Part shown: in pieces, positions 42,086 to 51,184 of the stretch
Layout of the letters: the number at the start of each line of letters is the position of its first letter
Numbering within the stretch: position 1 is the stretch's first letter
Origin: Pseudomonas cichorii
GTDB lineage: Bacteria > Pseudomonadota > Gammaproteobacteria > Pseudomonadales > Pseudomonadaceae
Length of the DNA: 64,000 bases
Direction of reading: 5' to 3'
NCBI RefSeq assembly: GCF_018343775.1
Contig: NZ_CP074349.1
Span: 4,082,001 to 4,146,000 of the forward strand
Notes under the pieces: generated by a model
Told to the model about the DNA's origin: nothing
Seen by the model: the letters and a program-made list of their open reading frames with translations, nothing else
Databases searched by the model: none
Program-made: the position numbers and the translations under genes

Positions 42086-43031
42086 TCAAACGCTCCACGG
42101 TCTTGGCCCACATCTCATCGACCGGGGCCTGCAACTTCAGTTCGCCACCATCTGGCAATGGCACGGTAAGCATATAGGCATGCAGGAACAGGCGCTTGCC
42201 GCCCAGGTCGCGAATCTCGCGACTGAAATCTTCATCGCCATACTTGGTATCGCCGGCAATCGAATGCCCGGCATGCAATGTGTGAACACGAATCTGGTGG
42301 GTACGCCCCGTGACAGGCTTGGCCTCGACCATGGTCGCGAAATCACCGAAACGGCGCAGGACCTTGAAAATCGTCAGGGCCTCCTTGCCTTCGTCATTGA
42401 CCTCGACCATGCGCTCACCGGAACGCAGGTTGCTTTTGAGCAATGGCGCATTGACCTGTTTCTGGGCCGTCGCCCAGTGTCCGCGAACCAGCGCCATGTA
42501 GCGCTTGTCGACACCGTCGCCACGCAAGGCAGCGTGCAGGTGGCGCAACATGCTGCGCTTCTTGGCGATCATCAGCAGACCGGAAGTGTCGCGGTCCAGC
42601 CTGTGTACAAGCTCAAGCTCCTTGGCATCGGGCCGCAACTGGCGAAAGGCTTCGATGACACCGAAACTCAGGCCGCTACCGCCATGCACGGCAATGCCGG
42701 CCGGCTTGTTGAGCACGATCAGGGCCTTGTCTTCATAGACAATGGCCGCCTCGAGGCGCTGCAAAAGACCTTGTGCAACCGGTACCGGCTCATCACGCTC
42801 AGGCACACGCACAGGCGGAACGCGCACGATGTCGCCCGCCTGCAACTTGTACTCGGGCTTGATCCGCCCCTTGTTCACACGCACTTCGCCTTTGCGCAAA
42901 ATGCGGTAAATCAAGGTCTTGGGCACACCCTTGAGATAAGTGATCAGAAAGTTATCGATGCGTTGACCGGCAAGTTCCGGGGCAACCTCTACCAGCTGAA
43001 CGCCGGGGGTTGGGGGGGCAATATTCGTCAT
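42075..43031 (-). CDS. rluC: 23S rRNA pseudouridine(955/2504/2580) synthase
   Basis: 318 residues from ATG 43031 (ATG 43043 is an alternative). S4 RNA-binding domain ([20 protein letters not shown], then [19 protein letters not shown]) and the RluA-type catalytic domain with [17 protein letters not shown], which contains the catalytic Asp. [20 protein letters not shown] closes it. It is divergent from rne across the rne leader region. Confidence 0.95.
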   Translation of the reverse strand: MTNIAPPTPGVQLVEVAPELAGQRIDNFLITYLKGVPKTLIYRILRKGEVRVNKGRIKPEYKLQAGDIVRVPPVRVPERDEPVPVAQGLLQRLEAAIVYEDKALIVLNKPAGIAVHGGSGLSFGVIEAFRQLRPDAKELELVHRLDRDTSGLLMIAKKRSMLRHLHAALRGDGVDKRYMALVRGHWATAQKQVNAPLLKSNLRSGERMVEVNDEGKEALTIFKVLRRFGDFATMVEAKPVTGRTHQIRVHTLHAGHSIAGDTKYGDEDFSREIRDLGGKRLFLHAYMLTVPLPDGGELKLQAPVDEMWAKTVERLSAS

Positions 43032-43060
43032 GCGGCAAATCATAACAATTTTTTATGGAT

Positions 43061-43089
43061 TTGAAGCACTTAATGATTGCTGCTATAGT
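43061..43089 (+). promoter_or_regulatory. rne promoter
   Basis: TTGAAG (43061-43066), a 17-base spacer and TATAGT (43084-43089), a good sigma-70 promoter. The start should be near 43095, about 650 bases before the rne ATG. Confidence 0.8.
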
Positions 43090-43744
43090 CGCGAACGCCG
43101 CCAAAAGCGGCCGGACAGCGGACAAACGGTTGACAACCGGCCCTGACCAACGCAATTCACGAGGACGGGAGGCCGTCCTACGAGGCGTTCGGTGACAACG
43201 GAGCACGCTGGAAACGTAACGAGCGCAGGTGACATGAGGCCTGAAACACGCCAGATCGCAGAGCAACCACTCGCCTTCCGCGCGCACAATTCACGGCCAG
43301 TTCACAAAGTGCAGTCGCTTCCAGACGCTACGAGCGAATGTTTCGGGAACAACGCCTCAAGCAATGATGCGCGAACTTCCCATAGAAGCTCGCGGTAAAT
43401 GCCAACCCGCTGCGGATTCTGCGCACGGCAGCACCCGAATTATCAGGGATACGTGTAGGGTGGAGATGCACAACCATCGGACTGTGTAGCACAAGGCTTG
43501 TTCTAGACGCTTCATCTCGTCCGCTACCGATGGTCGATTCCTCCTCCTGACAAAGTTTTTGCTGTAAAGGGTGCCTTTTGTCACCCCAGCAAACAGGAAA
43601 CGTCGTCGCGACTCTTCGATTCCTTATCGAGAACATCGCTAGACAATGGAGTGTCCACACACTCTTGACGCGCCCTGACACCGACCGTGAGAAGTCGTGT
43701 GTGCCGAACGCCGTTTCCGGCAGCCCGGAAACCGACGGTACTAC
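43090..43744 (+). promoter_or_regulatory. long structured 5' leader of rne
   Basis: About 650 bases between the promoter and the rne start, with no supported gene. Several short inverted segments occur, for example GAGGACGGGAGGCCGTCCTA at 43161-43180. RNase E mRNA leaders in other gammaproteobacteria mediate autoregulation by RNase E cutting, and a distinct leader structure is reported for Pseudomonadales (rne-II, as I recall). I infer the same role here. Short frames in it are not convincing genes. Confidence 0.6.
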
Positions 43745-46700
43745 ATGAAAAGAATGCTGATTAACGCAACTCAACCCGAAGAGTTGCGTGTTGCTCTGGT
43801 AGACGGCCAGCGCCTCTACGACCTGGACATCGAGTCCGGTGCACGCGAGCAGAAGAAGGCCAATATCTATAAAGGCCGGATCACCCGCATCGAGCCAAGC
43901 CTGGAGGCTGCCTTTGTCGATTTCGGCTCTGAGCGCCACGGCTTCCTGCCCCTCAAGGAAATCTCCCGCGAATACTTCAAGAAGTCTCCTGAAGGCCGCG
44001 TGAACATCAAGGACGTCCTGAGCGAAGGCCAGGAAGTCATCGTCCAGGTCGAAAAGGAAGAACGTGGCAACAAGGGCGCAGCCCTGACCACCTTCATCAG
44101 CCTGGCTGGCCGCTATCTGGTCCTGATGCCCAACAACCCGCGTGCCGGTGGCATTTCGCGCCGCATCGAAGGCGAAGAGCGCAACGAACTGCGTGAAGCC
44201 CTCAACGGCCTGATCGCACCTGCCGATATGGGTCTGATCGTTCGCACTGCCGGCCTCGGCCGCAGCAGCGAAGAAATGCAGTGGGACCTCGACTACCTGC
44301 TGCAACTCTGGACCGCCATCAAGGAAGCGTCCCAGGATCGTGCCGCGCCCTTCCTGATCTACCAGGAAAGCAACGTCATCATCCGCGCCATCCGCGACTA
44401 CCTGCGCCAGGACATCGGTGAAGTCCTGATCGACAGCATCGAAGCCCAGGAAGAAGCCCTGACCTTCATCCGTCAGGTGATGCCGCAGTACGCCAGCAAG
44501 ATCAAGCTGTACGAAGACAGCGTTCCGCTGTTCAACCGCTTCCAGATCGAAAGCCAGATCGAAACCGCCTTCCAGCGCGTCGTCGAACTGCCTTCCGGCG
44601 GCTCCATCGTCATCGATCCGACCGAAGCCCTGGTGTCCATCGACATCAACTCGGCGCGCGCCACCAAAGGCAGCGACATCGAAGAAACCGCCCTGCAGAC
44701 CAACCTCGAAGCAGCCGAAGAAATCGCCCGTCAGTTGCGCCTGCGCGACATCGGCGGCCTGATCGTCATCGACTTCATCGACATGACCCCTGCCAAGAAC
44801 CAGCGCGCCGTGGAAGAGAAAGTCCGCGAAAGCCTGGAAGCTGACCGCGCCCGCGTTCAGGTCGGTCGCATCTCGCGCTTCGGTCTGCTGGAAATGTCCC
44901 GTCAGCGCCTGCGCCCTTCCCTGGGTGAAAGCAGCGGCATCGTCTGCCCGCGCTGCAACGGCACCGGCATCATCCGTGACGTCGAGTCCCTGTCGCTGGC
45001 TATCCTGCGCCTGATCGAAGAAGAAGCCCTGAAAGACCGTACTGCCGAAGTACGCGCCCAGGTGCCGATCCCGGTCGCGGCCTTCCTGCTCAACGAAAAA
45101 CGCAACTCGATCACCAAGATCGAACTGCGCACTCGCGCCCGCATCATCATCCTGCCGAACGATCATCTGGAAACGCCGCACTTCGAAGTCCAGCGTTTGC
45201 GCGATGACAGCCCGGAAGCGCACAACAACCAGACCAGCTACGAAATCGCCGCTGCCGCTGCCGAAGTGGAAGAAATGGCACCGCAAGCTGCTGCCACCCG
45301 CACCCTGGTTCGCCAGGAAGCGGCGGTCAAGACCGCACCAGCCCGCGCCAACGCACCGGTTCCAGCCCAGGCTGCCGCTCCGGTTGCAGCACCTGTCGCT
45401 CACGAGCCAAGCCTGTTCAAGGGCCTGGTGAAATCCCTGGTGAGCCTGTTCGCCACCAAGGAAGAGCCTGCTGCACCGGTTGTCGTGGAAAAACCGGCCA
45501 CCGAGCGCCCTGCCCGCAACGAAGAGCGTCGCAACGGTCGTCAACAGAGCCGTGGCCGCAACAACCGCCGCGACGAAGAGCGCAAGCCGCGTGAAGAACG
45601 CGCACCTCGCGAAGAGCGTGCCGAGCGCGCCCCACGCGAAGAACGTGCTCCTCGTGAAGAACGCGCTCCACGCGAACCTCGTGAAGTCCGTGACGATTCG
45701 GCTCCACGTGAAGAGCGTCCGGCTCGCGCACCACGCGAAGAACGCGCACCTCGTGAGCGCAAGCCACGCGAAGCACGTGAAGACCGTCCGGTACGTGAAC
45801 TGCGCGAACCTCTGGATGCAGCGCCAGCCGCCGCCCGTGAAGAACGCCCTGAGCGCGCTCCACGTGAAGAACGCCAGCCACGCCAGCCTCGTGAAGAGCG
45901 TCAGCCACGCGAAGAGCAGGCCGCAGCAGCGGTCAGCGAAGAAGAGTTGCTGAACAACGAAGAACTGGCCAGCGAAGAGAACCAGGAAGGCAGCGAAGGC
46001 GAACGCCCTCGTCGTCGCTCCCGCGGTCAGCGCCGTCGCAGCAATCGTCGTGAGCGTCAGCGTGACGCCAACGGCAATGTGATCGAAGGCTCCGAAGAAA
46101 ACGAAGGCAATGACGATGCAGCTCAGGTCGTGACTGCTGCGGTCGCTGCTGGCGTAATCAGTGCTCCGGCCGAGGCGCAAGCCAACCGCCAGGCAGAAAT
46201 CGCCAACGCAGCAACTGAAACGCCTGCCGAGACAACTGCCGAAGAAGCACCGGCGCCTGTTGTCGAAGCACCTGCTGCCGAAGCCCAGCCAGTGGAAGCT
46301 CAGGTTGTAGAGGCCCCGGCCGTTGAAGCACCTGTTGCCGAAACTGCTGTAAAAGCCGAAGCAGCGCCTGAAGTCGAAGTGCAACCAGCAGCAGTCGAAG
46401 CCCCGGTACGTGCGGCCCAGGCTGAACTGTTCGAAGCGCCAAAGGCTGAAAATGTCGTGCCGTTCACGCCGACACCAGAGCCGACTCCGGAAGTTGCGGT
46501 AGAAGCGCCTGCTGCGGCAGACGTGCCAGCGACCGAGTCCACCGAGCTGCCAGTGCCTGCACCAGCCGCCGAGCCTGTACTTGTTCAGGAGGAGCCTGCT
46601 CCTTATGCAGCAGCACCACAAGCCGTGGAGCCAGAGCCGGCACCGCAAGCAGAGCCTGCTCCTGCCGTAGTCGCTGAAACTCCAGCACTGCCAGTCAGCA

Positions 46701-46912
46701 GCAATGGTCGTGCACCGAACGATCCACGCGAAGTTCGTCGCCGCAAGCGCGAGGAAGAAGAGCGTCGTCGCCAGGAAGCTGAACAGGCTGCTGCCAGCAG
46801 CACTGAAGCCGCACCTGCCGAAGCGGTAACCGAAGAAAAGGCCGAAGAAGCCGTTGCTGCACAGCAACAGCCTCAAGCCAAGGAAGAGACCGAGCCTAAA
46901 CCTCTCGTCTGA
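43745..46912 (+). CDS. rne: ribonuclease E
   Basis: 1055 residues from ATG 43745 (family start [20 protein letters not shown]). Endonuclease and degradosome scaffold at the inner membrane. S1 domain (~37-120, [20 protein letters not shown]), catalytic Asp pair in [10 protein letters not shown] and [11 protein letters not shown], and zinc link CPRCNGTG (~402). The C-terminal half is disordered: an Arg/Glu/Pro array of REERAP-like units at residues ~600-730, a basic [19 protein letters not shown] segment, and a Pro/Ala/Glu-rich tract (~800-985). [12 protein letters not shown] and [18 protein letters not shown] follow. These would bind RNA and partners. It has a long leader upstream and a terminator downstream. 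Confidence 0.96.
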   Translation: MKRMLINATQPEELRVALVDGQRLYDLDIESGAREQKKANIYKGRITRIEPSLEAAFVDFGSERHGFLPLKEISREYFKKSPEGRVNIKDVLSEGQEVIVQVEKEERGNKGAALTTFISLAGRYLVLMPNNPRAGGISRRIEGEERNELREALNGLIAPADMGLIVRTAGLGRSSEEMQWDLDYLLQLWTAIKEASQDRAAPFLIYQESNVIIRAIRDYLRQDIGEVLIDSIEAQEEALTFIRQVMPQYASKIKLYEDSVPLFNRFQIESQIETAFQRVVELPSGGSIVIDPTEALVSIDINSARATKGSDIEETALQTNLEAAEEIARQLRLRDIGGLIVIDFIDMTPAKNQRAVEEKVRESLEADRARVQVGRISRFGLLEMSRQRLRPSLGESSGIVCPRCNGTGIIRDVESLSLAILRLIEEEALKDRTAEVRAQVPIPVAAFLLNEKRNSITKIELRTRARIIILPNDHLETPHFEVQRLRDDSPEAHNNQTSYEIAAAAAEVEEMAPQAAATRTLVRQEAAVKTAPARANAPVPAQAAAPVAAPVAHEPSLFKGLVKSLVSLFATKEEPAAPVVVEKPATERPARNEERRNGRQQSRGRNNRRDEERKPREERAPREERAERAPREERAPREERAPREPREVRDDSAPREERPARAPREERAPRERKPREAREDRPVRELREPLDAAPAAAREERPERAPREERQPRQPREERQPREEQAAAAVSEEELLNNEELASEENQEGSEGERPRRRSRGQRRRSNRRERQRDANGNVIEGSEENEGNDDAAQVVTAAVAAGVISAPAEAQANRQAEIANAATETPAETTAEEAPAPVVEAPAAEAQPVEAQVVEAPAVEAPVAETAVKAEAAPEVEVQPAAVEAPVRAAQAELFEAPKAENVVPFTPTPEPTPEVAVEAPAAADVPATESTELPVPAPAAEPVLVQEEPAPYAAAPQAVEPEPAPQAEPAPAVVAETPALPVSSNGRAPNDPREVRRRKREEEERRRQEAEQAAASSTEAAPAEAVTEEKAEEAVAAQQQPQAKEETEPKPLV

Positions 46913-46918
46913 TCCATG

Positions 46919-46955
46919 AAAAAGCCCTACCTGTGTGAGCAGGTAGGGCTTTTTT
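46919..46955. terminator. bidirectional terminator between rne and murB
   Basis: AAAAAGCCCTACCTG, short loop, CAGGTAGGGCTTTTTT: 11-base perfect stem (46923-46933/46940-46950) with A and T runs on both sides, 7 bases after the rne stop and 33 before the murB stop. Confidence 0.92.
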
Positions 46956-46987
46956 GTGTCCGCTGTTCAGCGCTGCATCAGGAAACC

Positions 46988-48007
46988 TCAGTACAGATTG
47001 GGCTCCATCTCCAGCTCCACGCCAAAACGCTCGGCAATGTCCGCCTGAATGCGACGGGCAAGGCTCAGCAATTGCAGGCCCGTGGCCTGGCCATGATTGA
47101 CCAGCACCAGCGACTGAAGCGCATGCACACCAGCATCACCCTCACGAAACCCCTTCCAGCCTGCCTGCTCGATCAACCAGCCAGCCGCCAGTTTCACGCG
47201 ACCATCGGCCTGGGGATAACCCACCACGCCCGGATAATTGCGCTTGATGGCTTCGCTCTGCCCGGCCGTCACCAACGGGTTCTTGAAGAAACTCCCGGCA
47301 TTGCCCAGCACCGCAGGGTCCGGCAGTTTTTCACTGCGGATCTCGCAGATGGCGCGGCTGACATCAAAAGGAGTCGGCTCCTTGATCCCCATAGCGTCCA
47401 GGCGCTGGCGAACCGGCCCGTACTCCAGATGCAGGGAAGGCGCACGCTGCAAGGTAAAGCGCACACGTAGAATCAGCCAACGACCAGGTTGTTGCTTGAA
47501 TACGCTGTCGCGGTAACCGAACCGACAGTCTTCCAGGGAAAACTCACACAACTCGCCGCTCTGACGATCCAGCGCCGTCAGGCTATGGAAAACATCCTTG
47601 ATCTCGACGCCATAGGCACCGATGTTCTGCATCGGGGCAGCGCCCACCGTGCCGGGAATCAGACTCAGGTTTTCCAGACCGGCAAAACCCAGTTGCAGAC
47701 ATGACTGCACGAAGGGATGCCAGGGCTCGCCCGCCTCTGCCTCGATAATGCCCTGCGCACAATCTTCCTTGACGATACGAATCCCGCGACTGGCCATGCG
47801 CAGTACCAGCGCCCGGACGTCGTCGGTCAGCAGCAGATTGCTGCCACCGCCAATCACCAGCAAAGGCACATCATGCTCGGCGCTGTAGGCCAAGGCCTGA
47901 TGCACTTCCTGATCGTCACGGGCCTCGGCGAACAGTTGCGCCTGCACGTCAACGCCAAAGGTATTGAAGGGTTTGAGGGAAACCCCGGACTGCACCTGCA
48001 AGGTCAT
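46988..48007 (-). CDS. murB: UDP-N-acetylenolpyruvoylglucosamine reductase
   Basis: 339 residues, FAD enzyme of peptidoglycan precursor synthesis, type I. NTFGVDVQAQLFAEA, FAD-binding VIGGGSNLLLTDDVRALVLR, IPGTVGAAPMQNIGAYGVE, the Ser in GNAGSFFKNPLV and the Glu/His region SLVLVNHGQATG are present. RYRDSVFK-like sequence (FGYRDSVFK) contains the Tyr-Arg pair. It converges on rne across a shared terminator. Confidence 0.95.
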   Translation of the reverse strand: MTLQVQSGVSLKPFNTFGVDVQAQLFAEARDDQEVHQALAYSAEHDVPLLVIGGGSNLLLTDDVRALVLRMASRGIRIVKEDCAQGIIEAEAGEPWHPFVQSCLQLGFAGLENLSLIPGTVGAAPMQNIGAYGVEIKDVFHSLTALDRQSGELCEFSLEDCRFGYRDSVFKQQPGRWLILRVRFTLQRAPSLHLEYGPVRQRLDAMGIKEPTPFDVSRAICEIRSEKLPDPAVLGNAGSFFKNPLVTAGQSEAIKRNYPGVVGYPQADGRVKLAAGWLIEQAGWKGFREGDAGVHALQSLVLVNHGQATGLQLLSLARRIQADIAERFGVELEMEPNLY

Positions 48008-48041
48008 GGGCTTACCTTAGATTGAACAAGACAGACTGACA

Positions 48042-48806
48042 TCAAATCTCCAGCAAGCGCCTTACACGCTCAAGGTCTTCAGGCGTATCGACACCGGCAG
48101 GCGGCGTTTCCACCGCATCGGCCACATGAATGCGCACGCCATTCCAGAGCGCTCGCAACTGCTCCAGGCTTTCGGTGTTTTCCAGCCAGCAAGGCCCCCA
48201 ACTAACGAAGTCATGCAGGAAACCGGCACGGTAGGCATAGATACCGATATGTCGGCGATAAGGCACGCCTTCAGGTAACACCTCCCGACTGCTGGCCAGA
48301 GCATCACGCGCCCAGGGCAGTGGCGCCCGGCTGAACGTCAGGGCCAGGCCGTTTACATCCGCGACCACCTTGACCACATTCGGATTGAACAGCGCAGCCA
48401 CATCGTCCACCGGCTCGGCCAGGGTCGAAATCCCCGCTTCAGGGTGCGCCGCAAGATTGGCCGCTACCTGATCGATAACCGCTGGCGGGATCATCGGCTC
48501 GTCACCCTGGACATTGACCACAATGGCATCAGCCGCCAGCCCCAACTGCTCGGCCACTTCAGCCAGACGGTCGGTACCGGAGTTGTGATCGTCACGCGTC
48601 ATCAGAACCTGGGCACCGAATGCCTGACAGGCCTCGAAAATCCGCCCGTCATCGGTGGCAACCACGACACGTTCAGCGCTGCTTTTGCAGGCCTGCTCCC
48701 AGACATGCTGGATCATCGGCTTGCCCGCAATGGTTTTCAGGGGTTTGCCGGGAAAGCGGCTGGAGCCGAAACGTGCCGGGATGACTACCGTGAAAGCCGT
48801 TGTCAT
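48042..48806 (-). CDS. kdsB: CMP-KDO synthetase (3-deoxy-manno-octulosonate cytidylyltransferase)
   Basis: 254 residues. Activates KDO for lipopolysaccharide core synthesis. [20 protein letters not shown] is the CTP-binding start, RVVVATDD and [20 protein letters not shown] follow, and [17 protein letters not shown] and [17 protein letters not shown] close it. It overlaps the Trm112-like gene as ATGA. The gap to murB is only 34 bases. Confidence 0.96.
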   Translation of the reverse strand: MTTAFTVVIPARFGSSRFPGKPLKTIAGKPMIQHVWEQACKSSAERVVVATDDGRIFEACQAFGAQVLMTRDDHNSGTDRLAEVAEQLGLAADAIVVNVQGDEPMIPPAVIDQVAANLAAHPEAGISTLAEPVDDVAALFNPNVVKVVADVNGLALTFSRAPLPWARDALASSREVLPEGVPYRRHIGIYAYRAGFLHDFVSWGPCWLENTESLEQLRALWNGVRIHVADAVETPPAGVDTPEDLERVRRLLEI

Positions 48807-48988
48807 TTTTCCAGGCGCTCTTCAGCCGTCAGGGTGCGCGCTTCGGTTTCCAGCATCACCGGGATGCCATCACGAATCGGGTAAGCAAGGCCTGCGCCTT
48901 TGCTGATCAGTTCGGTCTTGTCGGCACTGAGCTTCAGCGGTCCTTTGCTGATCGGGCAAGCGAGGATATCGAGCAGTTTGGTGTCCAT
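48803..48988 (-). CDS. Trm112-family protein
   Basis: 61 residues. [19 protein letters not shown] and [20 protein letters not shown] match the Trm112/YcaR family; a single Cys remains of the zinc-type CPxCxG motifs, so zinc binding is doubtful. These small proteins act as partners or chaperones of methyltransferases in other organisms, but their bacterial role is unclear. It lies between lpxK and kdsB and overlaps kdsB by 4 bases, as in Pseudomonas. Confidence 0.9.
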   Translation of the reverse strand: MDTKLLDILACPISKGPLKLSADKTELISKGAGLAYPIRDGIPVMLETEARTLTAEERLEK

Positions 48989-49005
48989 GGGGACTCCTGA
49001 GGCAA

Positions 49006-50001
49006 TTATGGAAAAAGACGTGTCAGTTGCTCATCGAACCAGTTGACGAAGGCAGCACCCGGCACCGCATCCACCGCCAGATACCACCAGTCATCGGCCG
49101 CGAAAGACCGGCATTTCACGGCATCCTTCTCGGTCATGATCACGGGCAGCGATGGCGTGAAAGCAAGCGTTTGAGCGCTGTAGACCGCATGGTCGGCAAA
49201 AGCGTGGGGTACGGGCCGCCAGTGTAATCCTTCAAGGGTATTGAAGAAACGTTGCGGGTTACCGATGCCGGCCACGGCATGCACTGCCTGACCGGCGGGG
49301 AAATAGTCCACCGGCTGACGCTCGCCGCTGCGCAGGTTGATCAGGGCCGAAGGCTTGAGCACAAAGCCATAGCCGTCGTCGCGATCTTCAAGGGCGCCGT
49401 TGTAGAGCAAGGCATCGACACTGTTGAGCCGTTCGACCGGCTCGCGCAAGGGACCGGCAGGCAGGCAACGGCGGTTGCCCAGCCCACGCGCGGCATCGAT
49501 CAGCACCAGCTCAAGATCACGGGCCAGACGGTAATGCTGCAAGCCGTCATCACTGAGGATCAGGTCCAGCGGCTCGGCAGCCAGCAAGGCGCGCACGGCA
49601 CTGCTGCGATCAGGGTCGATCATGAGCGGCACGCCACAACGCTGCACGATCAGCAGCGGCTCGTCGCCCGCCTCGTCGGCACTCTGCTGCGGCAGCACCC
49701 GCCACGGCAGGCTTGGGGGTTTGGCTCCATAGCCGCGACTGACCACTCCGACCCTCAGGCCACGGCTTCGGCAGTGTTCGATCATCCAGAGGATCAGCGG
49801 CGTCTTGCCCGTGCCGCCCACGGTAATGTTGCCCACCACCACGACCGGCACCGGTGCCCGGTAGATCTCGCCCTCACCGGCAAGAAAGCGCTCACGCTTG
49901 CCGTTCACGACACGCCGGTAAAGGCTCTCAAGGGGACGCAACAGCACCAGCGCCGGATGGCCTTTGTACCAGGCTTCAAGCAAACGATCGGTAAGTGCCA
50001 T
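49006..50001 (-). CDS. lpxK: tetraacyldisaccharide 4'-kinase
   Basis: 331 residues. Phosphorylates lipid A disaccharide at 4'. Hydrophobic N-terminus ([19 protein letters not shown]), Walker A in [40 protein letters not shown] and the catalytic [37 protein letters not shown] and [15 protein letters not shown] close it. It overlaps exbD as TGATG. Confidence 0.95.
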   Translation of the reverse strand: MALTDRLLEAWYKGHPALVLLRPLESLYRRVVNGKRERFLAGEGEIYRAPVPVVVVGNITVGGTGKTPLILWMIEHCRSRGLRVGVVSRGYGAKPPSLPWRVLPQQSADEAGDEPLLIVQRCGVPLMIDPDRSSAVRALLAAEPLDLILSDDGLQHYRLARDLELVLIDAARGLGNRRCLPAGPLREPVERLNSVDALLYNGALEDRDDGYGFVLKPSALINLRSGERQPVDYFPAGQAVHAVAGIGNPQRFFNTLEGLHWRPVPHAFADHAVYSAQTLAFTPSLPVIMTEKDAVKCRSFAADDWWYLAVDAVPGAAFVNWFDEQLTRLFP

Positions 50002-50432
50002 CAGTTAGCCTGGTTGGCCTCGACCGTGGTCATGCGCAGATGGCTGAAACCCAGCTTGCCTGCGGCGTCCATGGCCGTAATGACCGATTGGTGGGGAGTC
50101 TTGCCATCGGCACTGATCGAAAGTGGCAGGCTGGTATCGCCCGCCGACTCGCGTTGCAGGGCTTCGATCAGGGTCGCCAGATCGTTTTTCGGCAGCAACT
50201 GGTTGTTCAGGGAAAACAGGCCGTCGGCATTGATGGCGATATCCAGGTGCTTGAGGTTGGCCTCGGTATCCGGAGTGCCCGTCACCGCCTGGGGCAGATC
50301 CACACGCAGCTGGGTTTCACGGGTGAATGTCGTGGTGACGATGAAAAACAGCAACAGGATAAACACCACGTCGATCAACGACACGAGGTTGATGTCGATG
50401 TTCTCCCGAGGCTTGCGACGGCGAAATTTCAC
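50001..50432 (-). CDS. exbD: ExbD/TolR-family biopolymer transport protein
   Basis: 143 residues from GTG 50432, which overlaps the exbB stop as GTGA. One membrane helix ([18 protein letters not shown]) with the essential Asp in SLIDVV, then a periplasmic domain ([21 protein letters not shown]-like residues). With the next gene it makes a proton-driven motor module. It lies before lpxK, a cluster position suggesting lipid A/envelope-related work, though that is inferred. Either a TonB or a Tol partner is possible. Confidence 0.9.
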   Translation of the reverse strand: MKFRRRKPRENIDINLVSLIDVVFILLLFFIVTTTFTRETQLRVDLPQAVTGTPDTEANLKHLDIAINADGLFSLNNQLLPKNDLATLIEALQRESAGDTSLPLSISADGKTPHQSVITAMDAAGKLGFSHLRMTTVEANQAN

Positions 50433-51103
50433 TTCTTCTTGCCCCCGGCACGGGCCTGGGATTTCAGATCGACCGGCGCGTCCACCAGATCGACATCACG
50501 GTCGCCCTGCACCACTTCCACCAGACGAATGGCCTGTTGCTCCATGCCGACCACCAGCTCATCGACTCGGCTTTGCAGGAAACGATGGAAGAAAATCGCC
50601 GGAATCGCGACGATCAGGCCCGATGCCGTACAGATCAGCGCCTTGGAAATACCGCCAGCCAGCGCACCGGCATTGGCCGTGGCGCCCGAACTGTTGAACG
50701 AACCGAAGATATCGATCATGCCCAGCACCGTACCCAGCAGACCCAATAGGGGAGCCATGGCGGCGATGGAGCCCAGGGCACTGAGGTAGCGCTCAAGATC
50801 ATGGATGACTCGTGCGGCCGCTTCTTCAATGCACTCTTTCATGATCTCGCGACCATGCTTGGAGTTGGCCAGACCCGCCGCCAGGATTTCACCCAGTGGC
50901 GAATCGGCGCGCAGTAACTTGAGCTTTTCGTTGTCGAGTTTCTTTTCCTGAATCCATTGCCAGACCTGCCCCAGCAGGTGCGGCGGCGTGATGCGGCTGG
51001 CACGCAGCGTCCACAGACGCTCAATGATGATGCCGGCAGCGGCGATGGAACTCAAAATGATCGGCAACATCATCCAGCCGCCAGATTTGACCAGTTCCCA
51101 CAC
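50429..51103 (-). CDS. exbB: ExbB/TolQ/MotA-family proton channel
   Basis: 224 residues from GTG 51103 (GGGAG about 9 bases upstream; WELVKSGGWMMLPIILSSIA is the family start). Three membrane helices; the conserved PLLGLLGTVLGMIDIFGSFN and GGISKALICTASGLIVAIPA form the channel with ExbD. Upstream is comEC, transcribed in the same direction. Confidence 0.9.
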   Translation of the reverse strand: MWELVKSGGWMMLPIILSSIAAAGIIIERLWTLRASRITPPHLLGQVWQWIQEKKLDNEKLKLLRADSPLGEILAAGLANSKHGREIMKECIEEAAARVIHDLERYLSALGSIAAMAPLLGLLGTVLGMIDIFGSFNSSGATANAGALAGGISKALICTASGLIVAIPAIFFHRFLQSRVDELVVGMEQQAIRLVEVVQGDRDVDLVDAPVDLKSQARAGGKKK

Positions 51104-51184
51104 AGTGACCACTCCCTGAAAAATTGGCGCCACTCTAACATAGGCTCGGCGGCTGTCCGAAGCCCGAGATGAACATCCGCGCAT

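Noticed and set aside
43328..46876. 1182-codon minus-strand ORF opposite rne
   Set aside because: Antisense shadow caused by biased codon use in rne; low-complexity reading, no family match, no start signals.
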